From NCBI GenBank assembly GCA_945901825.1, contig CAMDMC010000001.1, positions 226,770-290,769 on the forward strand: DNA of 64,000 nt, read 5' to 3'. Positions 27,926 through 39,645 of the stretch are shown one piece after another; positions within the stretch are counted from its first letter, which is position 1, and each line of letters opens with the position of its first letter. The position numbers and the translations under genes were made by a program. The notes under the pieces are model-generated. The model had not been told where the DNA came from and did no database searches. It worked only from the letters and a program-made list of their open reading frames with translations. The stretch is from Bordetella parapertussis (GTDB lineage Bacteria > Pseudomonadota > Gammaproteobacteria > Burkholderiales > Burkholderiaceae_A).

Positions 27926-27948
27926 TGGGTATTTAAATAGGATACCCA
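27926..27948. terminator. Stem-loop between convergent DUF1178 gene and prmB
   Basis: TGGGTAT (27926-27932) and ATACCCA (27942-27948) pair around a 9-nt loop that contains the prmB stop. No U-run follows, so the terminator role is weak. Confidence 0.3.
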
Positions 27949-28886
27949 AGGCTAACGACAGCCTGCTCTCCCGATTCCGTCTCAAGCCAAGTCACTGGTA
28001 GTTGCCTAAAGTTCCTTTCAATAAGGCGGTTGAAGGCTGAAAGCTCGTGACCCATTTCAAGCAGCAGGCGTCCCCCTTTCGCCAATACGGCGCCATAACC
28101 TTTAAGTAGCTCTTCAATGAACTGCATGCCATCCTCGCCCCCATGATGCGCAAGTCCCGGCTCAGCTTTAAATTCGGGCGGAAGTTGCGAATAGGAGGAG
28201 GTGTTCACGTAAGGTGGGTTGCAGAGGATGAGATCGAAGGCGGGTTTTGGTTTCAAGGTGTCGAGCGCCTGCAGACCATCGCCTTGAAGCAGTTGAATAC
28301 GTGACTGCAGCCCATAGTCTTGAATGTTCTCTCGGGCCAGGCTGAGTGCGTCGGCTGAAAGATCTGAAGCCCAAACCGTCGCATTGGGCAAAGCCAGTGC
28401 TGCGAGAATGGCGAGACTGCCCGACCCTGTGCAAAGGTCGAGGACCTTTACGGGGGCATCGTAGTCTTCAATCTCGGGCAGGTTGACAGGGCTTAACCAT
28501 TCGGCAAGGAAGGACCTTGGAATAATTGCTCGGGAATCACTCTTAAACCGAAAGCCACGCAGCCAAGCCTCTTGAAGGATGTAGGCGGTGGGCTCTCTGC
28601 CAACCGTTCGGCGAGCAAGGGCGACGGCCAGCATACGGCGCTCTTTTTCGGTGAGTTGGGCAAGCTCGAAGCTGGGCTCGTTGAGGTCGATGGGCAGAGA
28701 AAGACTGGAAAAGACAAGCCATCGAGCCTCATCCAGCCAGCTCAGGCAGCCCTGGCCCAAAACACAATCACTTCGACGCATCTCACTGACCGAAAATCGA
28801 AGCCAGTCCGACACGCTTCGTAAATCTTGTATCCAACCTGGGTCGTAGTCGGGCGGGCTGGCTGGACCCTTTGCAGCTTTCGTCAT
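27933..28886 (-). CDS. prmB: Ribosomal protein L3 glutamine methyltransferase PrmB
   Basis: SAM-dependent N5-glutamine methyltransferase for L3. 317 aa. The SAM motif VLDLCTGSGSLAILAAL and the glutamine-binding NPPYVNTSSY are present; the HHGGEDGMQFI segment separates PrmB from PrmC. Last gene of the queF/dapD to prmB minus-strand group, 7 bp after dapE. Confidence 0.93.
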   Translation of the reverse strand: MTKAAKGPASPPDYDPGWIQDLRSVSDWLRFSVSEMRRSDCVLGQGCLSWLDEARWLVFSSLSLPIDLNEPSFELAQLTEKERRMLAVALARRTVGREPTAYILQEAWLRGFRFKSDSRAIIPRSFLAEWLSPVNLPEIEDYDAPVKVLDLCTGSGSLAILAALALPNATVWASDLSADALSLARENIQDYGLQSRIQLLQGDGLQALDTLKPKPAFDLILCNPPYVNTSSYSQLPPEFKAEPGLAHHGGEDGMQFIEELLKGYGAVLAKGGRLLLEMGHELSAFNRLIERNFRQLPVTWLETESGEQAVVSLGYPI

Positions 28887-28893
28887 TCAGGCC

Positions 28894-30084
28894 CTAGGCC
28901 AGGTCTTTCTGTGCGACGGTTTCGGGCGATTCAGTAAGGAGCCTGGTGAGGCTCTGCAAGTAGATCTGCGCCAGCGGAAGAAGGTCTGCCTCAAGAATGC
29001 GTTCGTTGATTTGGTGAATGCTGGCGTTGACGGGTCCGAACTCAATGACTTCACGGCAGTGTTTTGCAATAAAACGTCCGTCGGAGGTGCCTCCGGTGGT
29101 GGAGAGTTGAGGGTCGATCTTGCAGACTGCGCGAATGCTTTGTTGAATAACATCGCAGAGTGTGCCGGGGGGCGTGAGGTAGGGGTCGCCGCCAAGGTTC
29201 CAGTCGATGGTGTAGCTTAGGCCATGCCGGTTGAGAACCGACTCGAGCCTGCGCTTTAAAGCCTCGGGGGTTGAGACGCTTCCAAACCTAAAATTGAAGT
29301 CGGCCATTAGTTCGCCAGGAATGACATTGCCTGCACCGGTGCCTGAATGAATATTCGAGACCTGCCAGGTGGTTGCAGGAAAGTAGGTATTGCCGTCATC
29401 CCAGGCAATGGCAGCAAGCTCGGTCAGGGCCGGGGCGAAGCGATGAATGGGGTTCTCGGCAAGATGAGGATAGGCCACATGCCCTTGCTTTCCACGAATG
29501 AAAAGCCTGCCCGACAAGGTGCCACGTCGCCCATTTTTAATAATGTCCCCAAGCCGGTGGCTTGAGGTTGGCTCTCCAATGATGCAGTAGTTCAGAGGCT
29601 CGCCTCGATGGGCAAGCTCCCGAAGCACCTCCACCGTGCCATGCAGGGCAGGACCTTCTTCATCGGACGTAATAAGGTAGGCAATGCGCCCGTGAAAGGA
29701 TGGGCTCTGGCTAAGGAAGTGCTCGGTAGCCGTAACGAAAGCGGCCACCGAACTCTTCATGTCGGCTGCGCCACGACCGTATAGGTAGTCGGTATCGACC
29801 GCGGCGGAGAAGGGCGGATGGAGCCATTGGTCGGCAGGGCCTGGCGGCACGACATCGACATGGCCGGCCAAGACCACTGTGGGTCCTGGCTGACCACCCT
29901 CACGAACCGCCCAAAGGTTAGTGACATCCTGGTACTTCAGAAGTTCGGTCTTGAAACCAAGAGGGCTTAGCCTTGAGGCGATGAGCTCGCAGCATCCACC
30001 GTCGGCGGGCGTTACCGATTCACGCTGTATGAGCGTCCGGGCAAGGTTAAGGGTCTCGACGGCAAGGGCTTCAGGGGTCTGCAT
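28894..30084 (-). CDS. dapE: Succinyl-diaminopimelate desuccinylase DapE
   Basis: A di-zinc amidohydrolase of the succinylase lysine/DAP pathway. 396 aa from ATG 30084 (a longer frame overlaps yffB and is rejected). Metal ligands: LAGHVDVVPPG, GRGAADMKSS, the catalytic/ligand pair TSDEEGPA, and a C-terminal His in NASIHQINERI. It lies 13 bp downstream of yffB, the same neighbour as in E. coli. Confidence 0.96.
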   Translation of the reverse strand: MQTPEALAVETLNLARTLIQRESVTPADGGCCELIASRLSPLGFKTELLKYQDVTNLWAVREGGQPGPTVVLAGHVDVVPPGPADQWLHPPFSAAVDTDYLYGRGAADMKSSVAAFVTATEHFLSQSPSFHGRIAYLITSDEEGPALHGTVEVLRELAHRGEPLNYCIIGEPTSSHRLGDIIKNGRRGTLSGRLFIRGKQGHVAYPHLAENPIHRFAPALTELAAIAWDDGNTYFPATTWQVSNIHSGTGAGNVIPGELMADFNFRFGSVSTPEALKRRLESVLNRHGLSYTIDWNLGGDPYLTPPGTLCDVIQQSIRAVCKIDPQLSTTGGTSDGRFIAKHCREVIEFGPVNASIHQINERILEADLLPLAQIYLQSLTRLLTESPETVAQKDLA

Positions 30085-30097
30085 AGGCTCGGCGCCC

Positions 30098-30460
30098 TTA
30101 GGTAACGTGAGGGAAAAGGCTGGTGTAAAGACCATCAGAAAACCCGACGGCAAGCTTGTCGTCCGGCGTAACAAGAACAGGGCGTTTAATCACAAGGGGT
30201 TGGCTGAGCATAAGTTCAAGTGCGGAGGGTTGGTCGATGATCTGGCGGCGATGGTCTTCCGGAAGGGTTCGCCAGGTGCGGCCTCGCTTGTTGATAAGGC
30301 TATCAAACGGCAGGTGTTTTAGCCATTCCTGAAGCAAGAATTCTGTAGGTGCCTCTTTCTTGAAGTCCACAAAGACATAGCTTAGGCCCCGCGCGTCAAG
30401 CCACCGACGGGCCGCACGCACCTGATCGCACTGCTGGATTCCAAAGAGCCGGGTGTCCAT
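30098..30460 (-). CDS. yffB: ArsC/Spx-like protein YffB
   Basis: 120 aa, thioredoxin-fold ArsC family. The N-terminal FGIQQCDQVRAARRWL holds the single conserved cysteine, followed by the family segment RPVLVTPDDKLAVGF. Lies between dapD and dapE, the usual place for YffB. The biochemical role is not settled; an arsenate reductase is unlikely because no ars genes are nearby. Confidence 0.88.
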   Translation of the reverse strand: MDTRLFGIQQCDQVRAARRWLDARGLSYVFVDFKKEAPTEFLLQEWLKHLPFDSLINKRGRTWRTLPEDHRRQIIDQPSALELMLSQPLVIKRPVLVTPDDKLAVGFSDGLYTSLFPHVT

Positions 30461-30512
30461 ATGCTAATGGCAGTACATGGGAAGTCGTTTAGGCCTGGGC
30501 CTAGGCGGGCAG

Positions 30513-31355
30513 CTAGGCCAGGCGAAGCAGTTCATTAATGCCAGTCTTTGCCCGTGTCTTGGCATCGACGCGTTTTACGATGACGGCGCAGGCAAGGCTA
30601 TAGCGGCCATCGGCCGAGGGCAGGCTGCCAGGAACAACCACACTTCCCTCGGGAACACGCCCATAGAAGACCTCTCCGGATTCGCGATCGTAGATTTTGG
30701 TTGACTGGCCAATGAACACCCCCATTGAGAGCACCGAGTTAGCCTCGACGATCACACCCTCGACGACTTCGGACCGAGCTCCGATGAAGCAGTTGTCTTC
30801 AATAATGGTGGGGTTGGCCTGCAGCGGCTCAAGCACACCGCCAATACCTACGCCGCCTGAGAGGTGCACGTTTTTGCCAATCTGGGCGCAGGACCCAACA
30901 GTGGCCCATGTGTCGACCATGGTTCCCTCGTCAACATAGGCGCCAATATTGACGTAGGAGGGCATGAGAACAACATTACGGGCAATAAAGGCGCCTCGCC
31001 GTGCCACCGCCGGGGGCACCACACGCACGCCCATGGCAGTGAGTTCGCTCTGAGACAGGCCCTCGAACTTCGTGGGTACCTTGTCGAAGAACTGCAAGGC
31101 GCCCGACTGAATGGTCTTATTGTCGGCGAGTCGAAAACTCAACAGAACGGCCTTTTTTATCCACTGATGGACGACCCAGTTGCCATTATGTTTTTCAGCA
31201 ACCCTTAGCTGCCCGGCGTCAAGCTCGGAGATAACGGCGTGAACAGCATCGCGCAGCGCCGAAGACGCTGACTGGACTGTTATGTCGGCACGGTTTTCCC
31301 AGGCCTCCTCGATGGTTTTAGCAAGATTGGCGTGTGTTTGATTGGTCATGGTCAT
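30513..31355 (-). CDS. dapD: Tetrahydrodipicolinate N-succinyltransferase DapD
   Basis: Makes N-succinyl-2-amino-6-ketopimelate in DAP and lysine synthesis. 280 aa with a left-handed beta-helix of hexapeptide repeats ([39 protein letters not shown]). Start is ATG 31355 or ATG 31349 (the sequence repeats ATGACC); neither has a clear ribosome-binding site. First of dapD-yffB-dapE-prmB. Confidence 0.96.
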   Translation of the reverse strand: MTMTNQTHANLAKTIEEAWENRADITVQSASSALRDAVHAVISELDAGQLRVAEKHNGNWVVHQWIKKAVLLSFRLADNKTIQSGALQFFDKVPTKFEGLSQSELTAMGVRVVPPAVARRGAFIARNVVLMPSYVNIGAYVDEGTMVDTWATVGSCAQIGKNVHLSGGVGIGGVLEPLQANPTIIEDNCFIGARSEVVEGVIVEANSVLSMGVFIGQSTKIYDRESGEVFYGRVPEGSVVVPGSLPSADGRYSLACAVIVKRVDAKTRAKTGINELLRLA

Positions 31356-31441
31356 GGTCGTAGGGTTGGGTAAGAGGGCAATGGGGACGAGGGCAGTTGA
31401 CCGCTGGGCGTATGGGTTAGCAGGCGTGTGGCATCTGAGCT

Positions 31442-31864
31442 TTAAGCATCGCGAATAGACTGTTCGGACGGTATTTGAGAAAGGTTAACAGCGGGCAGGG
31501 GCAGCCATCCGGGCTTTCGGTGCTCGGCCACGACCGTGGTGAAGATGCCACCGCGCACGTACCACTTGGCGGTTAGTCGCATGAATCGCGGGTCGGTTGC
31601 TGCGACCATGGCATCCAGAATTTCATTAGTGACCGCCTCATGAAAGGCGCCACGATCACGGAAGGACCATGCGAAGAGCTTAAGGGCTTTGAGTTCGAGG
31701 TTGCGCCCATCGGGGATGTAGTCAAGTACGAGGGTGGCAAAGTCGGGCTGGCCCGTGAGAGGGCATAGGCAGGTGAACTCGGGGATCTCAATGTGAACCC
31801 GATAGTCTCGTTGAGGGGCTGGGTTTACAAAGGTTTCGAGCGACGTGGAGGGCGAACTTGACAT
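31442..31864 (-). CDS. queF: NADPH-dependent 7-cyano-7-deazaguanine reductase QueF (short type)
   Basis: Reduces preQ0 to preQ1 in queuosine synthesis. 140 aa, the short unimodular QueF form. The active-site cysteine is in [13 protein letters not shown] and the substrate glutamate region is [17 protein letters not shown]. 86 bp separate it from dapD on the same strand. No preQ1 riboswitch could be seen in the leader. Confidence 0.95.
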   Translation of the reverse strand: MSSSPSTSLETFVNPAPQRDYRVHIEIPEFTCLCPLTGQPDFATLVLDYIPDGRNLELKALKLFAWSFRDRGAFHEAVTNEILDAMVAATDPRFMRLTAKWYVRGGIFTTVVAEHRKPGWLPLPAVNLSQIPSEQSIRDA

Positions 31865-31937
31865 TGGAGGGCTAATTTGAAGGTTAGGTTGGTAAAAGGC
31901 ACGAATTAGACGAAGTTAGCTAGAGATTAGGCGACGT

Positions 31938-31966
31938 TTAACACCTTAGCCCGGGTGGTATTATAC
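31938..31966 (+). promoter_or_regulatory. Predicted smc promoter with an opposed TATAAT for queF
   Basis: On the plus strand TTAACA (31938-31943) and TTATAC (31961-31966) are 17 bp apart, pointing to smc. The same bases 31960-31965 read TATAAT on the minus strand, pointing to queF, though without a good minus-strand -35. Symmetric -10 elements are known to allow divergent transcription. Confidence 0.45.
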
Positions 31967-32041
31967 AAAGCACGACTTCTACGTGGCCTTGCGTCGCTCT
32001 GCCCGAGTATTTCTAGCAATCTTCTTTAGCTTACCGTTATT

Positions 32042-35000
32042 ATGCGACTCACCCAAATCCGATTGGCCGGGTTCAAATCTTTTGTAGACCCAACGGGTCT
32101 TCAGTTAACGCGCCAACGTGTGGGCATTGTTGGCCCCAATGGGTGCGGAAAAAGTAACCTTATCGACGCGGTACGCTGGGTTCTTGGTGAGTCAAAGGCC
32201 TCCGAACTCCGCGGCGAGTCCATGCACGACGTTATTTTTAATGGCTCGGCAAGTCGCAAGCCTGCCGGGCGCTCAAGCGTTGAGCTCATTTTCGATAATT
32301 CGCTCGGCCGGCTTGGTGGGCCCTGGGGACGTTTTGCTGAGCTTTCGGTCAAGCGCGTGCTTGCCCGTGATGGTCAGTCGTCCTACACCATTAATGGCCA
32401 GTCGGTGCGTAGAAAAGACGTCTACGATATTTTTCTAGGAACAGGGCTTGGTCCTCGTGCCTACGCCATTATTGGGCAAGGCATGATTTCACGGGTAATT
32501 GAATCGCGGCCCGAGGAGCTTCGGGTCTTTCTTGAAGAAGCCGCGGGGGTCTCTAAATACCGCGAGCGGCGTAAGGAAACAGAGCATCGGCTTGCGGATG
32601 CGCGTGAAAACCTTGCCCGGGTCGACGACATTCAGCTTGAACTTGAAAAGCGGGTCGAGGTTCTTTCTGCGCAGGCCTCGGTGGCAGAAAAGTACAACCA
32701 ACTTACGTCCACCAAGCGTACAAGGCAGACGGTCTTATTGGCCGTGCGCTCCTCGGATTTACAGCACGCCCAGCGTCGCCATTCTGTTGAGCGGCTTGAG
32801 GCTGAAAAGCTCCTTGAAGCCGTTCGAACCCAACAGGCTGCCTTGTTACGCGAGCGCGAGGTTCTTGATGCCCGCTACGTGGAGCAGCAGGCGAACCTTC
32901 AATCGGTTCAGGCCACCGTCTTCGAGTTAAACACTGCCATCGCGCGCCGAGAGGCTGAAGACCGTTCGCTTACGCAGATTCGTGACCGCTCCATTGCGCT
33001 TCAGTCGGAGGCGCGTGAGAGCCTGGAACAGATTCAGTCCCAGTATCAACGGTCGATCAGTGCGCTTAAAGAGGCGCAAGACTCGCTTGAAACGATTCGC
33101 TCCGAACTCGCCAAGCGACTCTCTGATCGTGATACCTCCCGCCAGGCAGTGCGACCTATTGAAGAGGCCGTTGAAGAACTTGGCAATCAGTTGTCCGAAT
33201 CCAAAGCAACCCTTGCCGCCGCCGATGCCGACATTCGTGGAATCGCCACGCGTATTCAAGAGACATCGGGCCGAGAGCTTCAGTTAAAGGGTCGGCTTGA
33301 AGAACTTCAGCAGCAAAGACAGCAGCTTGAAAAGCTTGATGAGTCGGCGCTAAGCGCAATTCGTCAACAGCATGCAGAGGCCTTGGAACTTGCTGAGCTT
33401 GCGGGGGCCGACAACCGCACTCTGGTCGATCGGGTTGCCCAGGCCGATCAGTCCGTGGTTCAGGCCAGGGTCCAGGTGCAACAGACCACGCTTGCTCTTG
33501 AAAAGTCACGGGCGAGTCTGGCCGCCAACGTCGAGGCGCTTCAAAAGGTCTCAGCCAGAGAGCAGTTAACGGGCTGGCTTGAGGAGCAGACGCTGACAAA
33601 CGCCAAGGCGGTCTGGTCCGAACTCTCTGTCCGCCCGGGCTCTGAGCGTGCCATTGAGGCTGCTCTCGGTGATCGTCTGTCGGCACTCGGCATTGAGGCG
33701 TCTGCGCTGGAGTCGCTTCTGCGTTCGACCGAGCCTCCTTCGCGTATCGGCCTGCACTGGTCGGAGTCAGTCGCTGCGGCCTCGACAAAGGCTGAGCCCG
33801 AGGACGCGCTGTCTCAAGAAATTCAAGGCGAAGGCCTCGTGGCCGACCGGTGCAGGCAATGGCTTAAAGGCTTTCGTCGAGCCGACTCCTTTCGGCAGGC
33901 CACAGAGAACCGGGGGCGATTGGCTGAGGGCGAGTTCTGGGTGAGTCCTGAGGGCCATATTATTTGCCCCGGTGAGCTGCGCTACTTTGCAAAAGACTCG
34001 CCCGACTCCGGTGTTCTAAATCTAAAGGCTAAGGTCGAGTCACTTGAACGCGACTGCAGGCGCCAAGAGCTCTCCGCCCAAGAGGCGCTCGATCTGCTAT
34101 CACGTCGCGAAGATACACACCAGGGGCTGCGGCGCCAGGCGGCAAATGCACAAGAGACGGAGTCCAAAGCCCGCCAGCGTGTTCATGAACTCGAGCTTGC
34201 ACAGCTTAAACTCACCCAGAAGGCAGAGCGTATTCAGGCGAAAGAAAAAGACCTGCACGATGCCGAGGCTCGTTTGAGCGAGGAGGCCGATCAGCTCGCC
34301 CAGCGCCTGGAGTCCTTGCAGGCGGAACAGAAAACAGCCCTTTTAGCTGCCGACCAACTTCGTGATTCGCTCGCCCAGCTTCAGGCACGGCTCGATCAGT
34401 CAGGTCAGCGCCTTCAGCTTGCGCGGCAGTCTTTGCTTGAAAAAGACAGCGTTCTGCAGGAGTCCCTGCTTGCAGAGCGTTCGCTTAAGGAAAGGTGTGC
34501 GGGTCTGCAGGAGGCAGCCTCAGGTCTTGAGAAGCGAGGCAGTGAGACCGAGGAGCAGTTGTCCCGCCTATCAGAAGAGCTTGAGGACGCCGTGAGCCAG
34601 CTTGCACAAAGCAGCCTTCAGTCTTTGCTCGCCGAGCGTGTGGCCCGTGAGGCCTCTTTAGGTCAGGCGAGGCAGCTTGCCGAGCAGTCTGCAGACGTTC
34701 TGCGTCAGAAGGACGAGCAGCGACTTACGCTCGAGCGTGAGTCCGACCCGCTGCGTGAGCGAATGATTCAGGCTGACACAGCCCTAGCAGCTGCCCAGGC
34801 AGCCCTTGAGCAGATAAGCCAGCAAATTTCTGAATCGGGGCTCGAGGTCGATGCCCTTATTCAAAGCTGGCCCGAACGTATGCCCCCGCCGGAACTGCCA
34901 ACGGCTACGAATCTTCAGGCCGAGATCAACCGCCTTCAGAGAGAGGTTGACGCGCTTGGCGCGGTTAACCTTGCAGCCCTTCCAGAACTTGAGCAGGCCA

Positions 35001-35575
35001 ATGAGCGGCAGGCTTTTCTTAAGGCCCAGGCCGATGACCTTCGGGGTGCGGTCGAGACGCTCGAGGACGCCATCCGTAAAATCGATCGCGAGAGCCGTGC
35101 CCTTCTACAGTCAACCTACGACACGGTTAACGATAATTTCGGTCGTCTTTTTCCAACCTTGTTTGGGGGTGGCGAGGCAAGGCTTGTCCTGACTGGAGAG
35201 GAAATTTTAGACAGTGGTATTCAGGTAATGGCCCAGCCTCCTGGCAAGAAGAACACAACCATTCACCTGCTGTCGGGTGGCGAAAAGACACTTACGGCAA
35301 TTGCCCTTGTTTTTGCGCTCTTCCAGTTGAACCCTGCTCCCTTTTGTCTGTTGGACGAAGTCGATGCACCGCTTGATGATCCCAACACCGAGAGGCTGTG
35401 TCGGCTCATTGAGAAAATGTCGGAGGCGACCCAGTTCATCTTCATTACGCACAACAAAATATCCATGGAGCTTGCTGAGCACCTCGTGGGTGTGACCATG
35501 CAAGAGCAGGGCGTCTCGCGGCTTGTTGCGGTTGACCTTGATATGGCAAGCAGCTTTGTGCGGGATGCTGCCTAG
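32042..35575 (+). CDS. smc: Chromosome partition protein Smc
   Basis: The SMC condensin ATPase. 1,177 aa, full length. Walker A GPNGCGKSNLIDAVRW is at about residues 31-46; two long coiled coils flank a globular hinge (about residues 500-650); the C-terminal signature HLLSGGEKTLTA and Walker B FCLLDEVDAPLDD complete the head. scpA and scpB are not in the window. No clear Shine-Dalgarno precedes ATG 32042. Confidence 0.97.
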   Translation: MRLTQIRLAGFKSFVDPTGLQLTRQRVGIVGPNGCGKSNLIDAVRWVLGESKASELRGESMHDVIFNGSASRKPAGRSSVELIFDNSLGRLGGPWGRFAELSVKRVLARDGQSSYTINGQSVRRKDVYDIFLGTGLGPRAYAIIGQGMISRVIESRPEELRVFLEEAAGVSKYRERRKETEHRLADARENLARVDDIQLELEKRVEVLSAQASVAEKYNQLTSTKRTRQTVLLAVRSSDLQHAQRRHSVERLEAEKLLEAVRTQQAALLREREVLDARYVEQQANLQSVQATVFELNTAIARREAEDRSLTQIRDRSIALQSEARESLEQIQSQYQRSISALKEAQDSLETIRSELAKRLSDRDTSRQAVRPIEEAVEELGNQLSESKATLAAADADIRGIATRIQETSGRELQLKGRLEELQQQRQQLEKLDESALSAIRQQHAEALELAELAGADNRTLVDRVAQADQSVVQARVQVQQTTLALEKSRASLAANVEALQKVSAREQLTGWLEEQTLTNAKAVWSELSVRPGSERAIEAALGDRLSALGIEASALESLLRSTEPPSRIGLHWSESVAAASTKAEPEDALSQEIQGEGLVADRCRQWLKGFRRADSFRQATENRGRLAEGEFWVSPEGHIICPGELRYFAKDSPDSGVLNLKAKVESLERDCRRQELSAQEALDLLSRREDTHQGLRRQAANAQETESKARQRVHELELAQLKLTQKAERIQAKEKDLHDAEARLSEEADQLAQRLESLQAEQKTALLAADQLRDSLAQLQARLDQSGQRLQLARQSLLEKDSVLQESLLAERSLKERCAGLQEAASGLEKRGSETEEQLSRLSEELEDAVSQLAQSSLQSLLAERVAREASLGQARQLAEQSADVLRQKDEQRLTLERESDPLRERMIQADTALAAAQAALEQISQQISESGLEVDALIQSWPERMPPPELPTATNLQAEINRLQREVDALGAVNLAALPELEQANERQAFLKAQADDLRGAVETLEDAIRKIDRESRALLQSTYDTVNDNFGRLFPTLFGGGEARLVLTGEEILDSGIQVMAQPPGKKNTTIHLLSGGEKTLTAIALVFALFQLNPAPFCLLDEVDAPLDDPNTERLCRLIEKMSEATQFIFITHNKISMELAEHLVGVTMQEQGVSRLVAVDLDMASSFVRDAA

Positions 35576-35581
35576 CCTGTG

Positions 35582-36586
35582 ATGGAGACACCTGGCTGGG
35601 ACTCCCTTTGGGTAGCCCTTGGTCTGTTGGCCCTAGGACTGCTTCTGGCAGTTGCTTTCCACAGCTTTGTCGAACTCAGGCAGCATCGTAAGCCTGGTGG
35701 ATCTCATGGTTTTTTTGGCCGAGCATTACCCTCCAGTTCAAATGACGATGCGTCGTTGTCCGAGCCGAGCCCCTCCGATGAAGAGCCTGAAACTCCTGTT
35801 GCTGCGTCAGCCCCAGCGCTAGACCAGAGGGCTGAGGCCACGCCGTTAAAGGGACCTACACCCTTTGAGCTCGCCATCGAGTTTGAATGCCTTGGCCGTA
35901 TGCCAGAGACGACCCTTGAAGAACTGCGTACCGTACGGCGAATTGGCTCAAAGCCAGTGCGCTGCATGGAAGGCCCCGGGTTTCATCAGGCGTGTCTGTC
36001 CATCGCCCTTGCTGGGCGTTCGGGATTTTTGAACCTCCTTGAGTTCGATGAGTTCTCTGCGCGTTGTGAGGAGCTTGCTGGCTCGCTTGAGCTCACCATT
36101 ACCAGCGCGCCGCTCGATGCCTCCGAGGTTATTCGTCTTGCCCGGCAGGCAGAGCAACGCCTGCTTGAAATGGACGCTCAGGTTCAGTTCAGCCTCGTCA
36201 CCGACCGGCCGCCCAGTCTAAGTGCCATCGAACAGGCTGCCCAGTATGCGGGCCTGTCAGCCTGGGGCGAGGGCCGTTTCTTTATGCAAGAGCAGGGCTC
36301 GGATGACGTTGTCTTTAGCGTACTGCCGGGGGATGAAGGCGCCCTGCTGGGTTTCATGATGGACCTGCCGCGTGTGCAAGAGCCTGTGGCGGCCTGGTCT
36401 GCCATGGTGGAGGTGGCAAAAGTATTTCAGCAAAGCCTAGGGGGGCAGTTGGTGGATGAACGCAATGCCGTGCTCGATGACACGGCCTTTGGCTATATTG
36501 CTCAGCAGATTCAAGACAGGACTCGTGTTTTTGTTGAGGCAGGCCTGGTGCCCGGCGAGGACTTTACCAAGCGAATTTTTACCTAG
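35582..36586 (+). CDS. zipA: ZipA-like cell division protein
   Basis: 334 aa. An N-terminal membrane segment (LWVALGLLALGLLLAVAF), a charged and proline-rich linker (about residues 40-100), and a C-terminal globular domain resembling the FtsZ-binding domain of ZipA (about residues 200-334). The position between smc and ligA is where Burkholderiales keep this gene. Start is GTG 35579 or ATG 35582. Sequence conservation of ZipA is low, so the assignment rests on architecture and context. Confidence 0.8.
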   Translation: METPGWDSLWVALGLLALGLLLAVAFHSFVELRQHRKPGGSHGFFGRALPSSSNDDASLSEPSPSDEEPETPVAASAPALDQRAEATPLKGPTPFELAIEFECLGRMPETTLEELRTVRRIGSKPVRCMEGPGFHQACLSIALAGRSGFLNLLEFDEFSARCEELAGSLELTITSAPLDASEVIRLARQAEQRLLEMDAQVQFSLVTDRPPSLSAIEQAAQYAGLSAWGEGRFFMQEQGSDDVVFSVLPGDEGALLGFMMDLPRVQEPVAAWSAMVEVAKVFQQSLGGQLVDERNAVLDDTAFGYIAQQIQDRTRVFVEAGLVPGEDFTKRIFT

Positions 36587-36598
36587 GCTTTTCAGTAA

Positions 36599-39608
<3,010 letters not shown>

Positions 39609-39610
39609 TC

Positions 39611-39641
39611 ATTCGTTATTTGTTATTCGTTATTCGTTATT
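39611..39641. repeat. Four tandem 7-bp repeats between galU and glnD
   Basis: ATTCGTT (39611-39617), ATTTGTT (39618-39624), ATTCGTT (39625-39631) and ATTCGTT (39632-39638), then ATT. The array fills almost the whole 37-bp gap between two convergent stop codons. No function is visible; length variation by slippage is likely. Confidence 0.9.
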
Positions 39642-39645
39642 AGAC

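Noticed and set aside
31865..31950. preQ1 riboswitch upstream of queF
   Set aside because: The leader was read on the minus strand; no preQ1 aptamer stem or A-rich tail could be matched.
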